From NCBI GenBank assembly GCA_965153455.1, contig OZ234501.1:7316001-7380000 (forward strand): a DNA stretch of 64,000 nucleotides, read 5' to 3'. Source of the DNA: Sphagnum compactum (taxonomy: Eukaryota; Bryophyta; Sphagnopsida; Sphagnales). A program made the position numbers and the translations under genes. The notes beneath the pieces are model-generated. The model ran no database searches. It had not been told where the DNA came from and saw only the letters and a program-made list of their open reading frames with translations. Shown here in pieces: positions 46,140-57,970 of this stretch (positions are counted from its first letter, which is position 1; each line of letters opens with the position of its first letter).

Positions 46140-47819
46140 CAAAGATTACATCCTTTTTTCCCTTTGAAAATGAGAATTTGAAGGAAAAAAAAAACCAAAC
46201 TTTGGACTTTTGGGCCAAAGGGGCCAACTCTAACCATTGAATCATAAATGTTTTTTTTTAAATGGTAGTGTAAGAAAGGTACTTATACCATTCATCACAA
46301 TTTTTGATACAATAAAATATAAATTAAAATTAGTTTTCTTATTACTCGGCATTGTCTTTCAACTACATTGAACCCAATGTTGCATTCAATTTGTTATTCA
46401 TGTTTAATGCTTGGTCCCATCCTTGGGGCTTATCTTACAAATTTAGGTCATTTTTTAATGTGTATATACCATATATCTTAGTACCTTGGCATCTTCGACA
46501 CTAATTATATTATTTATAGAAATTTTGAGATTTTAAAAAATTAACTTTTTTTCAAAGGATGAAAATTTGTGAAGGGAAATAAATCAAAAAATCTTTTAAA
46601 AATGTTCATGAATCTTTAAAATTGACTAATTGTTTGACAAACATGTTTCTCCTCCAAGTTGTCCCATGAAACAAGTTTTCTTACGGCACCACGAAGGACC
46701 AAAAAATACAAGGAAAAAAAAGTTGTAATGCTTTATGCATTGGGAATGTATCTATTAAGGAACGTATCTAGCTTGCTTTGTTTGTCATTTTCAAATCTCC
46801 CAAGCCATGGTGACCCGTTGCCATGTAGTTGGTAGCGTTGGAAAGCCCTTGATGAGTGAGTAGGAGTGCATCAAGTCGATTTTTGTAATGTTTAGACTTG
46901 CAATGCAAGAGTTAATTGAATAATTTTGTCCAAAGAAAATCAACAAAATCAAAACTAATTTTTTTTTGGGGGAAATTGAGGCATGGTCTTCGTATTGTCG
47001 AAAAGCCCTCAATAACAAGTAGGGTTTTATGGAGATGTTTTCATGATTCATAATGATCTCGACGAATGAATGCTCTTAGTGTGTTTTCAAAAGCTTTTTA
47101 CAAAGCGTAATTCCTTTGTGAGCTTGAGGCAAAAGGTTTCATGTAAGGATCCTTACAAGGAAATTTTTCGTTAAGCTAATTTGGAGTATCATTGTTATGC
47201 AAAGAAAGTTTGTGTAAGTGAATTTATGCTCTTTAGCCATTATACAAAGGAAGCGCTGCTACAAAATGTGGGTGTAATTCACTAATCCCTGTTCACTAGA
47301 GCAGTGAATTCATTGCTTCTTCATTGGTCCTGTTCACTACAACTAATGAATTCACTCAAAATCCAGCAAAATCACTTGGCGAACAAGGACGCATTTTGTT
47401 GTAGTGAAGGCACCTTCCCCCATACATACATAATCATCCCTTTGATGTGAGAATTTGGACACTTTGATTTTGTGGTCAAGTCATGAGTTACAACAACTCA
47501 TAACCTTGGACCTCCATTTCATTAGTGACCTACTAAGTGAGCACAATGTACCACCACCATGGATGCGCTTTCATTGATGAAGGATCCCGTAACCTTTTCT
47601 TGATTGGATGAAAGTTTTTTATTCTTTGCATGGATGAAAAGAAGGCATCTCAATTCTCGCGAGGGATGGTTATGTCGAGTAACTAGCTCAAGCATACTAG
47701 TTACCATGAATAGTCTCAATGCTCCTATGACAAAGAAAATTCATAGTAATATGTGTGCTTTCACTAGTTTCCTAGTCCCTAAACATAAGGTGCAAGAAAA
47801 TTAAAAATAAAAAAATAAA

Positions 47820-47820
<1 letters not shown>
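46140..47820. other. AT-rich spacer; no gene recognised
   Basis: Short frames on both strands without family features. Confidence 0.4.

Positions 47821-47823
<3 letters not shown>

Positions 47824-47866
<43 letters not shown>
47824..47866. repeat. (TA)n microsatellite
   Basis: About 21 TA units. Confidence 0.92.
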
Positions 47867-47870
<4 letters not shown>

Positions 47871-48106
47871 ATTTTTTCACAAAAAAATAATAAAATTTTT
47901 GTAATTTAAAATGAATTTCTAGTGTTGAAAATTACTCAAAATTCAACACCATCCCCACCTAAGTGGTCAAAAAATTACAAAATTTACGTGCAAGAGATCC
48001 CACCAATCAAGGGCTTTCCAACAATACCAAGAATTAGCCCCAATTTCCCTCAAATGTTTAGGGTTTCGAGACTCTATTAGCTCTAGCGTCGGGGTCCCTT
48101 ATTTCC

Positions 48107-48216
48107 GTAAAGCACCCATCCTAGGGCTTTACCCTACAAAGGCATAGGTACCTTGTTTTCTGTAAAGCACCCATCCTAGGACTTTACCCTACAAAGCTTA
48201 GGTACCTACTACCTAC
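48107..48216 (+). repeat. 55-bp tandem duplication
   Basis: GTAAAGCACCCATCCTAGG starts at 48107 and again at 48162; both copies run through CTTTACCCTACAAAG to TAGGTACCT with few differences. Confidence 0.85.
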
Positions 48217-48239
48217 ACAAAAAACAAACACACAGGAAC

Positions 48240-48880
48240 AAAGATTACAGATGATGAACGCATCGTGAACGTGGGAACGGGACGAGAGAACGAATAGAAC
48301 GTTGAAGTTGGACCCGCCGGGTCCGCTGCCACCTTCCCCGTCCCCCCCCCCGCTCCCCCAAAACCCTAAAAAGAGCGAAAGAGGAAGAAGAGACGAGAGA
48401 GAGGGAAGAAGAGTCGGTACCGTAGTGCTGTGCGCTGCTCTCGGCAAATCCTCCTGCCAGAGAGAGCTTTGCAGCGGCCGACGTCACAGCTCGAAGTCAG
48501 TCGTCCGTCGCCACACAGATCGGAAACGCCTTCTAGAAAAATCTGGGATTTTAAAAAAAAAGAATTTTTTTTTTCCTATTTCTCCTCATATTTTCGCCCC
48601 CTGTTTTGGTCCTTTGTTGTTGTGGTCGGTCATCAGGTCGAAGCCACGAGGGAGAACAACAGATTGCGGGATCGGGAGTGGTAAGTGAGCGAGCACAAGG
48701 TGCAGGATATTGATTTGTTTTTTTTAAAATTTTGGTTGGCTTCAAGTAGCGAGCGGCAGGTTTTCTTCTTCTTCCTTTTTTTTGTTTTTCTTTCTGCGAT
48801 CGTTAGATCAGTTGCAAGGTGCAGCCGCAGCAGGAGAAGTAGGAGCAACAGCTGAAGCAGCAGCAAGCAAGCAAGCAACC
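48240..48880 (+). promoter_or_regulatory. Promoter and leader of the DnaJ gene, with a probable leader intron
   Basis: GC content rises at about 48240. GGGAGTG|GTAAGTGAG at 48681 is a strong donor, and acceptor-like AG sites after T-rich text lie near 48805-48815, before the start codon at 48881, so a leader intron of about 130 nt is likely. Purine-rich CAGCAGCAAGCAAGCAACC directly precedes the ATG. No heat-shock element was assigned with confidence. Confidence 0.4.
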
Positions 48881-51495
48881 ATGTTTGGACGTGCGCCGAA
48901 GAAGAGTGACAACACGCGGTATTACAACGTACTAGGCGTCTCCAAGAGTGCGTCGCAGGAGGAGCTGAAGAAAGCGTATAGGAAATTAGCTATCAAGAAT
49001 CATCCTGACAAGGGCGGAGACTCGGAAAAGGTTTTTTTTGTTTTTTCCCTTTCTGAAACCTCCCTTCTCTCCTCGTTGTTTTGTAGAAGAAAGTATGAAG
49101 GAAGCTCTTGGATGGACTAGTAAGCTGAAATCCACTTTTTAGGGTTTAGTCACGCCACGATGTAGCAATTTGCTTGAGCATCCAAAACTGTGTGTTTTGT
49201 GTTTTTGTGATTTTAATTTTAGTTTCTTTGCAGTTCAAGGAGATTTCCCAGGCGTATGAAGTGTTGAGTGATCCCGAGAAGCGAGATTTGTATGACCAGT
49301 ACGGAGAAGATGCTCTTAAGGAGGGTATGGGAGGAGGCGGGGCCTCACACAATCCATTTGACATCTTTGAGTCTTTCTTTGGGGGCGGTGGTGGACAGTC
49401 TTTTGGAGGTAAGAAGACTATGCTCAGCCAGTTTGGAACTTCTGGAACCCATCTCTCAATATCATTGTTGTAGATCAGCAGCAATTGCTCCTTCATCATC
49501 TTCCCTTTGTGCTGCTTTGGTATCTAGTTATTGGTCGTAGGGTTTGAGATGACATGGATGGGGATGTCTTGATATGTGGGATGAGATCACCTTTACCTTT
49601 ACAGGTGGGAGTAGCAGAGGCAACCGCAGACAGAGAAGAGGAGAAGATGTTGTCCATCCGTTGAAGGTTTCTCTTGAAGACTTGTACAATGGGACAGCGA
49701 AGAAACTGTCCTTGTCGAGAAATGTGTTGTGCGCCAAGTGCAAGGGGTGAGGCCTGCTGCTGATTTTTTTGCAAAATGACATTTTCTGCTATCCACAACC
49801 AGTGGTTGTGTGTAGTGGTTATAGTGTCCACCACAACCCTAATTCTTCTGTGACTTCATGCCCGAAATAATAAATAGCCTGTATCTTTTGTGTAACCCTT
49901 TGTAACTGTCATTTGGTCTCAGATTTGCAAACTTATATTCAATAATTTTGTGCAGCAAGGGATCAAAGAGTGGTGCATCGAGCCAGTGTTCTGGATGCCA
50001 AGGTTCAGGCATGAAGATTTCGATTCGTCAGCTTGGCCCAAGCATGATCCAGCAGATGCAGCATGTGTGTTCTGAGTGCAAAGGATCCGGTTTGTGCCCT
50101 CCCCTGCTGTGACTTGCAGCACTTGTAGGCCCTTATCTTGTTCAATTCTAGCAGTGATCATCTGTTTGGTTTTTTTAGCCTCCCCCCTTCCAATTCTACC
50201 ATTAAGAGTGCCATGTTCTTTCTTGTAGGAGAGGTAATCAATGAAAAGGATAAGTGTGGACAATGCAAGGGACAGAAAGTTGTGCAAGACAAGAAAGTGC
50301 TAGAAGTGCACGTTGAGAAGGGAATGCAGCATGGACAGAAGATCACCTTCGAAGGAGAGGCAGATGAGGCGGTAGGATGTTCCTTCTATTCCTATAGCAA
50401 TGTTCTTCGCTGAGAAGCCACAATGCTTTGTAACCTTTGTAGCATTGTATTATCGTAGGAAGTAAGTTCAACTGGCACCCTTGATATAGGTAGTCCAGGA
50501 TGGTGTTTCATTTTTGTGAAGGTCATTGGTAGTTCTTTTGCTCTTCCAAAATGTGACTGTAGGACTGTACATATCTTTGTCAGTATAGGCTGCTTAACCT
50601 GATATCTGTACATGTTAGTTAGTTGCCTTTTGTGAGGCCTTTGGGGTCATTGTAGTATTTGACAGAGATGTTGACCTTGCAACTGCAGCCGGACACAGAG
50701 ACAGGAGATATAGTGTTTGTTTTACAACTGAAAGATCACCCAAAGTTCAAGAGGAAAGGTGACGATCTCTTTGTGCAGCACACTTTAACATTAACGGAAG
50801 CATTGTGTGGCTTCCAATTTCCCTTGACACACCTTGATGGCAGACAGCTTCTTATTAAGTCCAACCCAGGGGACATTATCAAGCCAGGTGTGTACACATG
50901 GCATTCTCTTCTTTTAAGGAAGCTGCTGGATACATTTTGTTCCTGGGGCATGCCTAAAGATACTTTGATTTTGAGGCTAGGTTTGAGTAAGAAGAACTTT
51001 ATTTTCAGCTTGGATACAAGGGACTGGACTATCTAAAAAGACAGATGATGAAGTTCAATCTCTGAGTTTATGGGGTACTCTAGGCTTTGAGTCTGGTTGT
51101 TTTTTGTGTTTTCTGACCTGAGATCCCTTTCCATAGATTCTACGAGTAGACAATCCTGAATCTGTATGTTTCGATGAGCAGGTCAATGCAAAGCTGTGAA
51201 TGATGAGGGTATGCCACACTATCAGCAGCCACTCATAAAGGGCAGGTTATACCTTCAGTTTTCTGTTGACTTCCCTGAAACGGGGTCCATCTCCCCTGAG
51301 CAATGTAAGGCTATTGAAGCTATCCTTCCCCCAAGAGCATTGAGGGCAGACATGGAGCTTGATGAATGTGAAGAAACTACGTTGCTTGATGTGAACATTG
51401 AGGATGAGATGAGAAGGAAGCAGCACCAGCAGCAGGAAGCGTATGAAGAAGATGAGGAAGCTTCGGGACCTCGTGTCCAGTGTGCTCAACAGTAG
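48881..51495 (+). CDS. DNAJA: Type I (class A) DnaJ/Hsp40 co-chaperone, farnesylated form
   Basis: Seven exons give 418 residues: 48881-49030, 49234-49408, 49605-49746, 49956-50089, 50229-50371, 50689-50887, 51182-51495; phases all agree. J-domain (about 13-75) with HPD at 41-43 drives Hsp70 ATP hydrolysis. The Gly/Phe segment ([22 protein letters not shown]) follows. Four zinc-binding CxxC pairs start at Cys151, 167, 194 and 210 ([28 protein letters not shown]). The substrate-binding C-terminal barrels include [30 protein letters not shown]. The protein ends VQCAQQ, the CaaX farnesylation box of plant J2/J3-type proteins, so it should work on cytosolic and membrane-associated clients with Hsp70. 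Length and architecture are normal for the family and no damage is seen. The start is fixed by [11 protein letters not shown], typical of the family. Confidence 0.96.
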
Positions 51496-52740
51496 TGTGG
51501 GGTTTCATATGGGCTAGGGAACAGGTGATTGGTTTGCCCAAAGCTCATTCATGGCAGCTTTTGCATCAAACTTAAGAAGAATGTAGGGTTAATTGGTCAT
51601 TGGTGGCCAATGTGAGGGAGTTTTAGGTTGCCAATCAGGACACCATTCAAATTGTTTTTCCTTCGGAGATATCTAGCTACGGCCAAAGTCATTTGAGGTT
51701 CTAATTAGATGAGTGGCCACCACCTATTATGTGGGAGTGTCTGCTTAATGACAATTGATGCATTCATTATATGGACAATTTTTTGAAGGTTGTGAACTTT
51801 GTGTTTACAGCAGGATAGGGAAACCCAGAAGAGAGTGAGAATTCAGGTTCAATTTGTGCCTATAATCACCTCATTACTGTACCACTGCCCCTCCTCCTAA
51901 CTTTTCTCACGAATTGTTAGCAGGTCATGATATAGATCAGCTTAACTAGCCTCCAAAAGAAGCAGCATATTCTACTTTCCAGTGCAACTATTCCTGAGGA
52001 CATCAGAGCTGTTGCACAGCAGTATTGTCAGGTTTTGAATGAGGCTTGAATAATGTCGGTATGGCTTTCATTGTAGCCATTATGTGTGTCCAGTGATCTT
52101 GGTGTCGACAAATTGCCCTATCCTTTCCTCCATCTCATGTGAAGTGAAAAATTCATTAGAGTTGCAAGTTATTGATGACATCATTTGGAAGATCATGAGA
52201 TAATCTTTATTCATATCCTCTAGGATCTCCTCATCACTTGAGTAAAAGTAAAACCATCACTATTTGAAGAAGAACAATTTGAGGATCTTGAAAAATACGT
52301 CTTTTAAGTTTTCAAATGAAAATGAAAGGAAGCTTGCAAGAATGATTTCTTCTTTATGCACTTGACATGTGAATCCAAATCTACAAATTTTGACTTACCT
52401 TAACCCAAAACTGACCTTTTTGGTATCGATTTTTAATTTCTTTGTTTTACATACACAAAAACATGAGCTTAAGACAACAATTTTTTATCACTATATTTTG
52501 TCCATGGTTGTAGCTTGTTAATTTTAACTATAAATATTGATTTTTTACTACAATATTTTTACACAAATCACAAACTATGTTATGTTCCAAAAATCCAAAA
52601 CCTTAAATAATCAGATCATATTTGAAAAACCCTAACTGTAAACCTTTATTTTTCAGAAACCCAACCCTAAAACCCTAAAAATCAAACATTCAAACTCACA
52701 TAAAGCTTGTTCTAACCCCAAATCCTAAAGACCAAATGTA
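51496..52740. other. 3' flank of the DnaJ gene and spacer
   Basis: The first few hundred bases are probably 3' untranslated region. Telomere-like AACCCTAAAACCCTAAA occurs at about 52663-52680; it is two to three units only. No gene recognised. Confidence 0.4.
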
Positions 52741-52925
52741 ACCCTATCCATATAGTCAATAACCATAGCCATAGCCACTAGCAAATAACCAATTGCCAAT
52801 AGCCATATAGCCAATAGCCATAGCCATATACCCATGTAGCCAATAGCCCCCATACCCCTTTAGCCCATAGCCTCCTAACCTCTAACCCTAGCCCATATAG
52901 CCCCCATAGCAAAGCCCATAGGTGG
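52741..52925. repeat. Low-complexity AGCCATA / AGCCAATAGCC array
   Basis: About 185 bp made of AGCCATA, AGCCAATA, AGCCCATA and AGCCCCC(AT)A variants with no fixed period. The opposite strand reads as Tyr/Gly/Leu-rich text, which is an artefact of the repeat. Confidence 0.8.
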
Positions 52926-55900
52926 CCAACTTGTAGTCGACAATTTATTTTTTTTGTTGTGCCTAGTTTGGGATGGATCCCATCTTGGGTTTCCCCCATT
53001 ATGGTCCCTTATTTGGACATTTTATGGGTAACACAACTTAAGAGATGATATAAAAAAATAGGTGGTGAAAGTGGGGCCCAAGTGGTGTCCAATTTACAAA
53101 TAATTTTATTATCCTACACTTAATTGGTCAACTTTTTATTTACACGGTTTCATTGAAATGTCCTTGAGATGCACAATAGGCTCTCAGTGTCAATTGTTTT
53201 TTCTTCAATCTTTTTATACATCATATACACTCTCCTTCTTGTGTTCGTATGTCCTCTTCAAAAGTTGCAACTTGTTTTTTTTTAGTGAAGGTTGTTATTT
53301 ATTAGAGAGGGTTATATTGTATGTGTTATATAGATGAAGTTGTTTCACTTGATAATTGCATATAGAGTTTGATAGATGCATATATATTGACACATTTACA
53401 AATAGTTCGTTGGTCAAGACTTCTCTAGCAAGTTGACTACATGAGGACAAAACAATTTACTTATTGAAAAAGTTTTAAATCTTTGTTGATTTTATTTACA
53501 AATGGATCATGATGAAAAAAGTTTAGTATTGAATTTGGAAAGTCCCAATCTAGGGTCACATTTAACAACCCCCAAATGACATTGTAAATGATGTTGGAAA
53601 TATGGGTTGTCTACAAAGTTGGGCCAAAAAACTACAAACAATAATGGAATAGAGGAAATGGTTTTGCCTCCCCTACAAATCAACAGGTTGCTCACGATTT
53701 TCAAATCAACTTACGAAAAACAAGTTACATTTCAAAAACAAAACAAAACTCAAGAACAAGCTAGTAATCATTTCAAGAACTAGACAAATTCCAAAAGATG
53801 TGTTTCCACATTGTACATTACTTTTTAACTTCGCTCTCTAACCTCCTCCTTGCTCAAAAGATTGACTAGGATCTTATGTTCATGCAAATGTTTAGTTGTG
53901 TAGAATATGATCACTCACATGCAAGCTTATGTACAAGACACTATTTCGGGATGTGCTCCATTTTTAGAAAGCGCCTCATCAAATATAACAAAACCAGTGG
54001 GATTATTCCTATAAAGACACATGTTGATCATTAATGTTTATTGTCATTTATTTACTAAAAGAAAGTTTGTACTAAGTGAGAAAACAATGTTTTAAACTTT
54101 TTGAATTAGATCATAGTCGACAATACATGAAAAAAAGGCTATGTTGACTAGTTTTGCAATCATTGTTTTTTTTGGGTCAATAAACCTATACAAGAATGGT
54201 GATGAAACATGACAAAGATTTCTTGAGAACCTTGTTTTTTATATTTATAAGAACCTTGTTCTTTATATCTATAAAAATTACAAGCCTTTGTTAACATGTG
54301 AAAACATGTGGTTAATGCAAGTTAATATTGTGCCAATTCCTTTTTATTGTGTTTTTTTCTTGTTCCTTTCTTATGAAATATGTGCTTCTTGCAATGATCA
54401 CAAAGACCATGGAATTACATGTGCTACTACATCTAGAATTAAAAGTCCCTAAGGCCCAAATGTGGGTCATTGCATAAGTTGTTACTCATTGTTTGAATCC
54501 TTGGTGACAACATGTGTGATGAACCAATCTAAACATTCGACCTTTTTGATGTTGAGTTCGATTTGTTAAGTCGAAAGATGTGGCATGAGGTTGTGAAGGT
54601 AATTAAACCCTTTTGAAAATTTTGAAGACATTTGATTTTTGTCAAGTTCACATTGTGTTGACCTTTGATGTTAAATCCATGTTTCAAATCTTTAAGGGTT
54701 GTGAAAAGCTGTGTGGGACATGAAAATGCAATTTGCCTTGTTATTGAATATAATTTGAAAAAGGTCATCCCCTTTTTAATGACAATTTTTGATTGAGAAA
54801 ATCCTATTATTAAAACATTTTGTAGCACCATGTGATGGGCTTATTGTTCATGTTGAAGGAGAGGGTGATAACATGTTTGATGTTGGAGCTTCCATGGAAG
54901 AGTCTTCATGAACATTTGTTATTGTAGAACTCACTTTATTTCAGAGGTTATTTATCTCACAATTTATGTGTGTAAATCCTTTTGCTTGGTGGTAAACCCA
55001 TGAGGGTTAATTTTCAAATGTTGGTTTACTGGCCAAACATTTTTTTGAAATTCTCGAGTTTCAAATTGAGACAAAAAAAATGTTTAACCTTTCTAGTGTT
55101 TTGATAGCTTTGAAATGTTGTTGTTTACATGAAAAATCTTGGTTAGATTATTGTGGTGGCAAAAAATTGGTCAAATGATTCACATTGAAGTTGTATAAAA
55201 AATGCAAACTTCAAGGATTATATTAAAGCTAAAGTTGATTGATTTAGTCAAAGAAAATTACAAGTTGATTGAAAGAATTGAATATTTTGAAAAATTAAAG
55301 GTTGACAATGATTAGGTACGTCACCTTCACCAAACTTTTCTAACTTTCCTTTTCAACTAAACCTCCTTTGAAGTGATTTAATTTATTTTTCTTTTGTCCA
55401 TGTTGACACTAGAAAGTTCTTGGGCTTTTTGGGTGTGTTTTTGTTGTTGATTAAGTTGTAACAACCTTTTTATATATCCTTGGGCTTTTGGGCATTGTGT
55501 TTTAAGTTGTTAATAAAGTTGCAATAAGTTTTTGGGTGGGTGGGGTCAAGGTGTTTTTGTGGGTGTCTATTTTTGTAGGTAACTAATGTTGTAGTGGCAG
55601 AGTTCTTTTATTCAACCATGGTTCAATTCTCCCACAAGTTATTTGATTTTTAAATTTGAATTTTGAATGTCATTGTCTTTGCATAATTAACATGTGAAGT
55701 TTGGTATATGTAACCTATATGCATATCTAAAGGTTAACTTGAATTTGAAAATTGACAAATGGATTACCGACAATGAATGAAAAATTTCTATGGATGCATA
55801 ATTGCCTTTACAATGGTATTTTTCAAATATCCAAATGCATATCTTTTGTTAATATTGAAAAAAAAATTCCTATTCATGTTTTTTGGATTGATTTAAAATA

Positions 55901-57784
55901 CCATAACTAACCAAACTAGTTTTGACTGAAAGAAAGACAACTCTTATTTCCACTAAATCCAAATAACCAAGGAAGCCTCAATTTCATTGATAACTTAGTG
56001 CATCATATAAGAAGAAAACATTTTGTGACATAGATACCCAACATCACTATGTGTGTGAGATCGCAGTGGCTTCACACAAATGTCAAATATTGTCCTTTAG
56101 TAGACATGAATGCATATATTCCTATGAAAGCCTTGCCTGGGTTGAAACTCATTCACATTCATAGTCCACTCCTCTTTGACTTGTTTAGTAATTTTTGTTT
56201 GATTCTGCTCAAGCTCCTCAAAATGGATGGACTTTGAAAATTCACAATTTTCAGGTCTTGACCTAATCTGGGATTTGCCACGGATTCTATTTCAATTTGT
56301 TGCACAATACTTGCACCAAAGGCTCAGAATTGTAGCTAAACATTACTTCTAAACCTTTGACCTTGTATCATATTAATGTGTTCCCTTACACACTATGAAA
56401 ATTATAATTTAAAGATCAATTTTTTAAAAAAAAATTAGTTTTGATTATGTGAACATGTAAATATATTGCAAAAACCATCAAGTAGAAAAATAAATTTGGC
56501 ATTATCTCCTCAAATTGTGAGACTTTATATACAATTACATCTTTGGACTACATGTATGAAATAATGTGCAAACATATTCTTAGGTGCAAACACTCTTTTG
56601 CTCAGGTGAAAATCGCTTGATCTTGGTACAATTATTGGAAACTGAGAAAAACATGCAGTTAATGTTTGTAAAACAATTTTTTTTAAATAAAAAAGTTGAT
56701 CATGGCACACATTAATTGGGGGGGGGAAAAAAAGTCTGTAATAAGGAAAAATGTGGAGAAAGATCAACAATATGGGTCCCAAAAGTTAAATAAATTGAAA
56801 AATATAATTGCCAAAAAAGGTGAAGTTTCAAAACCCAATCACATATTCCAATAGCTATTCGATATAGTAGAATTTGTACAAATAATGGCATTATGTAAGT
56901 AGTCTATTAGTGACCCTTTCTAGTAAAGTGCAAACAGTTATGTTGCTTGCATCATATTACATTGAAGCTCTTTCCTTTCTACAAATTGGCCCATGGATCT
57001 TTTTGGGTTCTAATTTTTTTGGGTACAAAGGCATTGACTGATTTTCCTCATTTGGATGATTGCAAAAAATTTATCACACTCAAATCACACTCAACAGTTA
57101 TGTGAAGGTATTACTGAAAGTGATAAAATCATAAACCTCTTGCTAAAATTTAATGTGATTTGAAACTTTTTTTTCCCTTGTTGGGATTGTTCATTGTGAT
57201 ACAATTGGGTATCTTAGTTTCACTTTCAGAGTTCTCCCCCAAGCTTTTGCATATTTAGGATCAGGGGCAACCCCTATTTGGGAAATTTGAGTGTGGAAAG
57301 TTTTACTTCAAACATTTTGATATTGGACCCATGTTTTTCTTCTTGTTTGGTTGAAAGATTTGCTTTTGGAAATGTGGGTGTCAGTGGCCCACAAATGAGC
57401 AGTGAAGTATAGCAAAACACTTATTGCTAGACTACAAATGTGAGGGAATTCTTTTTTTCAAAACCCACTTTTCAGATTTGTGGGTGCTTTGTTCACCACA
57501 TTCGAGTGTGCGTCTGCTTTGGTACTATAACTGCTTTGTTGAAGAATGACAGTATTACACAGACATCAGATTAGATACATTAATAGTGATAATATGATGA
57601 TGATGTTTAAAGGAAAGAAGGTAGGCGTGGATACATATGAATATGTGATTTGTGTAAACTTGTGAGATTCTTTGACATCTTGTACTTGTAGGTATAACAA
57701 ACTCATGTAATGCTACTACTGTCGGGTTGCAGATCAAAGCCCTAGTACAACATAAATAATTCCACAAAGTTTATTGAAAGAAGT
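52926..57784. other. About 4.8 kb AT-rich spacer; no gene recognised
   Basis: No recognisable protein domain, transposon end or RNA gene. The last few hundred bases should hold the promoter and leader of the COX7a-like gene. Confidence 0.4.
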
Positions 57785-57970
57785 ATGGGCGAGGAAAGGT
57801 TGCTGCAGAGGCAAGCTTTATTCCAGGCTATTCATGGGAAGCACATACATTTGAAGCTCCCAAGTGACAAGCTAACGTCTGTTGTTATCCCCTTGGCTTT
57901 TGTGGCGACTACTTTTGGCCTGATGTTCCGTGGCATGTGGCATATGATGCATGGCACTGGCAAAAACTGA
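57785..57970 (+). CDS. COX7a-like small subunit of mitochondrial cytochrome c oxidase
   Basis: A single 61-codon exon. LLQRQALFQAIHGK is followed by LPSDKLTSVVIPLAFVATT, FGLMFRGMWHMMHGTGKN. This is the plant COX7a-like pattern: a charged N-terminal segment facing the matrix, a KLTSV(V/A)IP turn into one membrane helix (about 32-54), and a G(T/I)GK end. Plant members are about 68 residues with a slightly longer N-terminus. The subunit packs on the rim of complex IV in the inner membrane. The ATG at 57785 is the only start in frame giving the family layout, but an upstream exon supplying a few more residues cannot be excluded. No damage seen. Confidence 0.75.
   Translation: MGEERLLQRQALFQAIHGKHIHLKLPSDKLTSVVIPLAFVATTFGLMFRGMWHMMHGTGKN

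Noticed and set aside
52778-52999. Minus-strand frame rich in Tyr, Gly and Leu.
   Set aside because: It is a direct translation of the AGCCATA low-complexity array.
57785-57970. COX7a-like frame considered as an intronless retrocopy.
   Set aside because: A protein this short may naturally lie in one exon; no poly(A) tail or flanking duplication is evident and the frame is intact.
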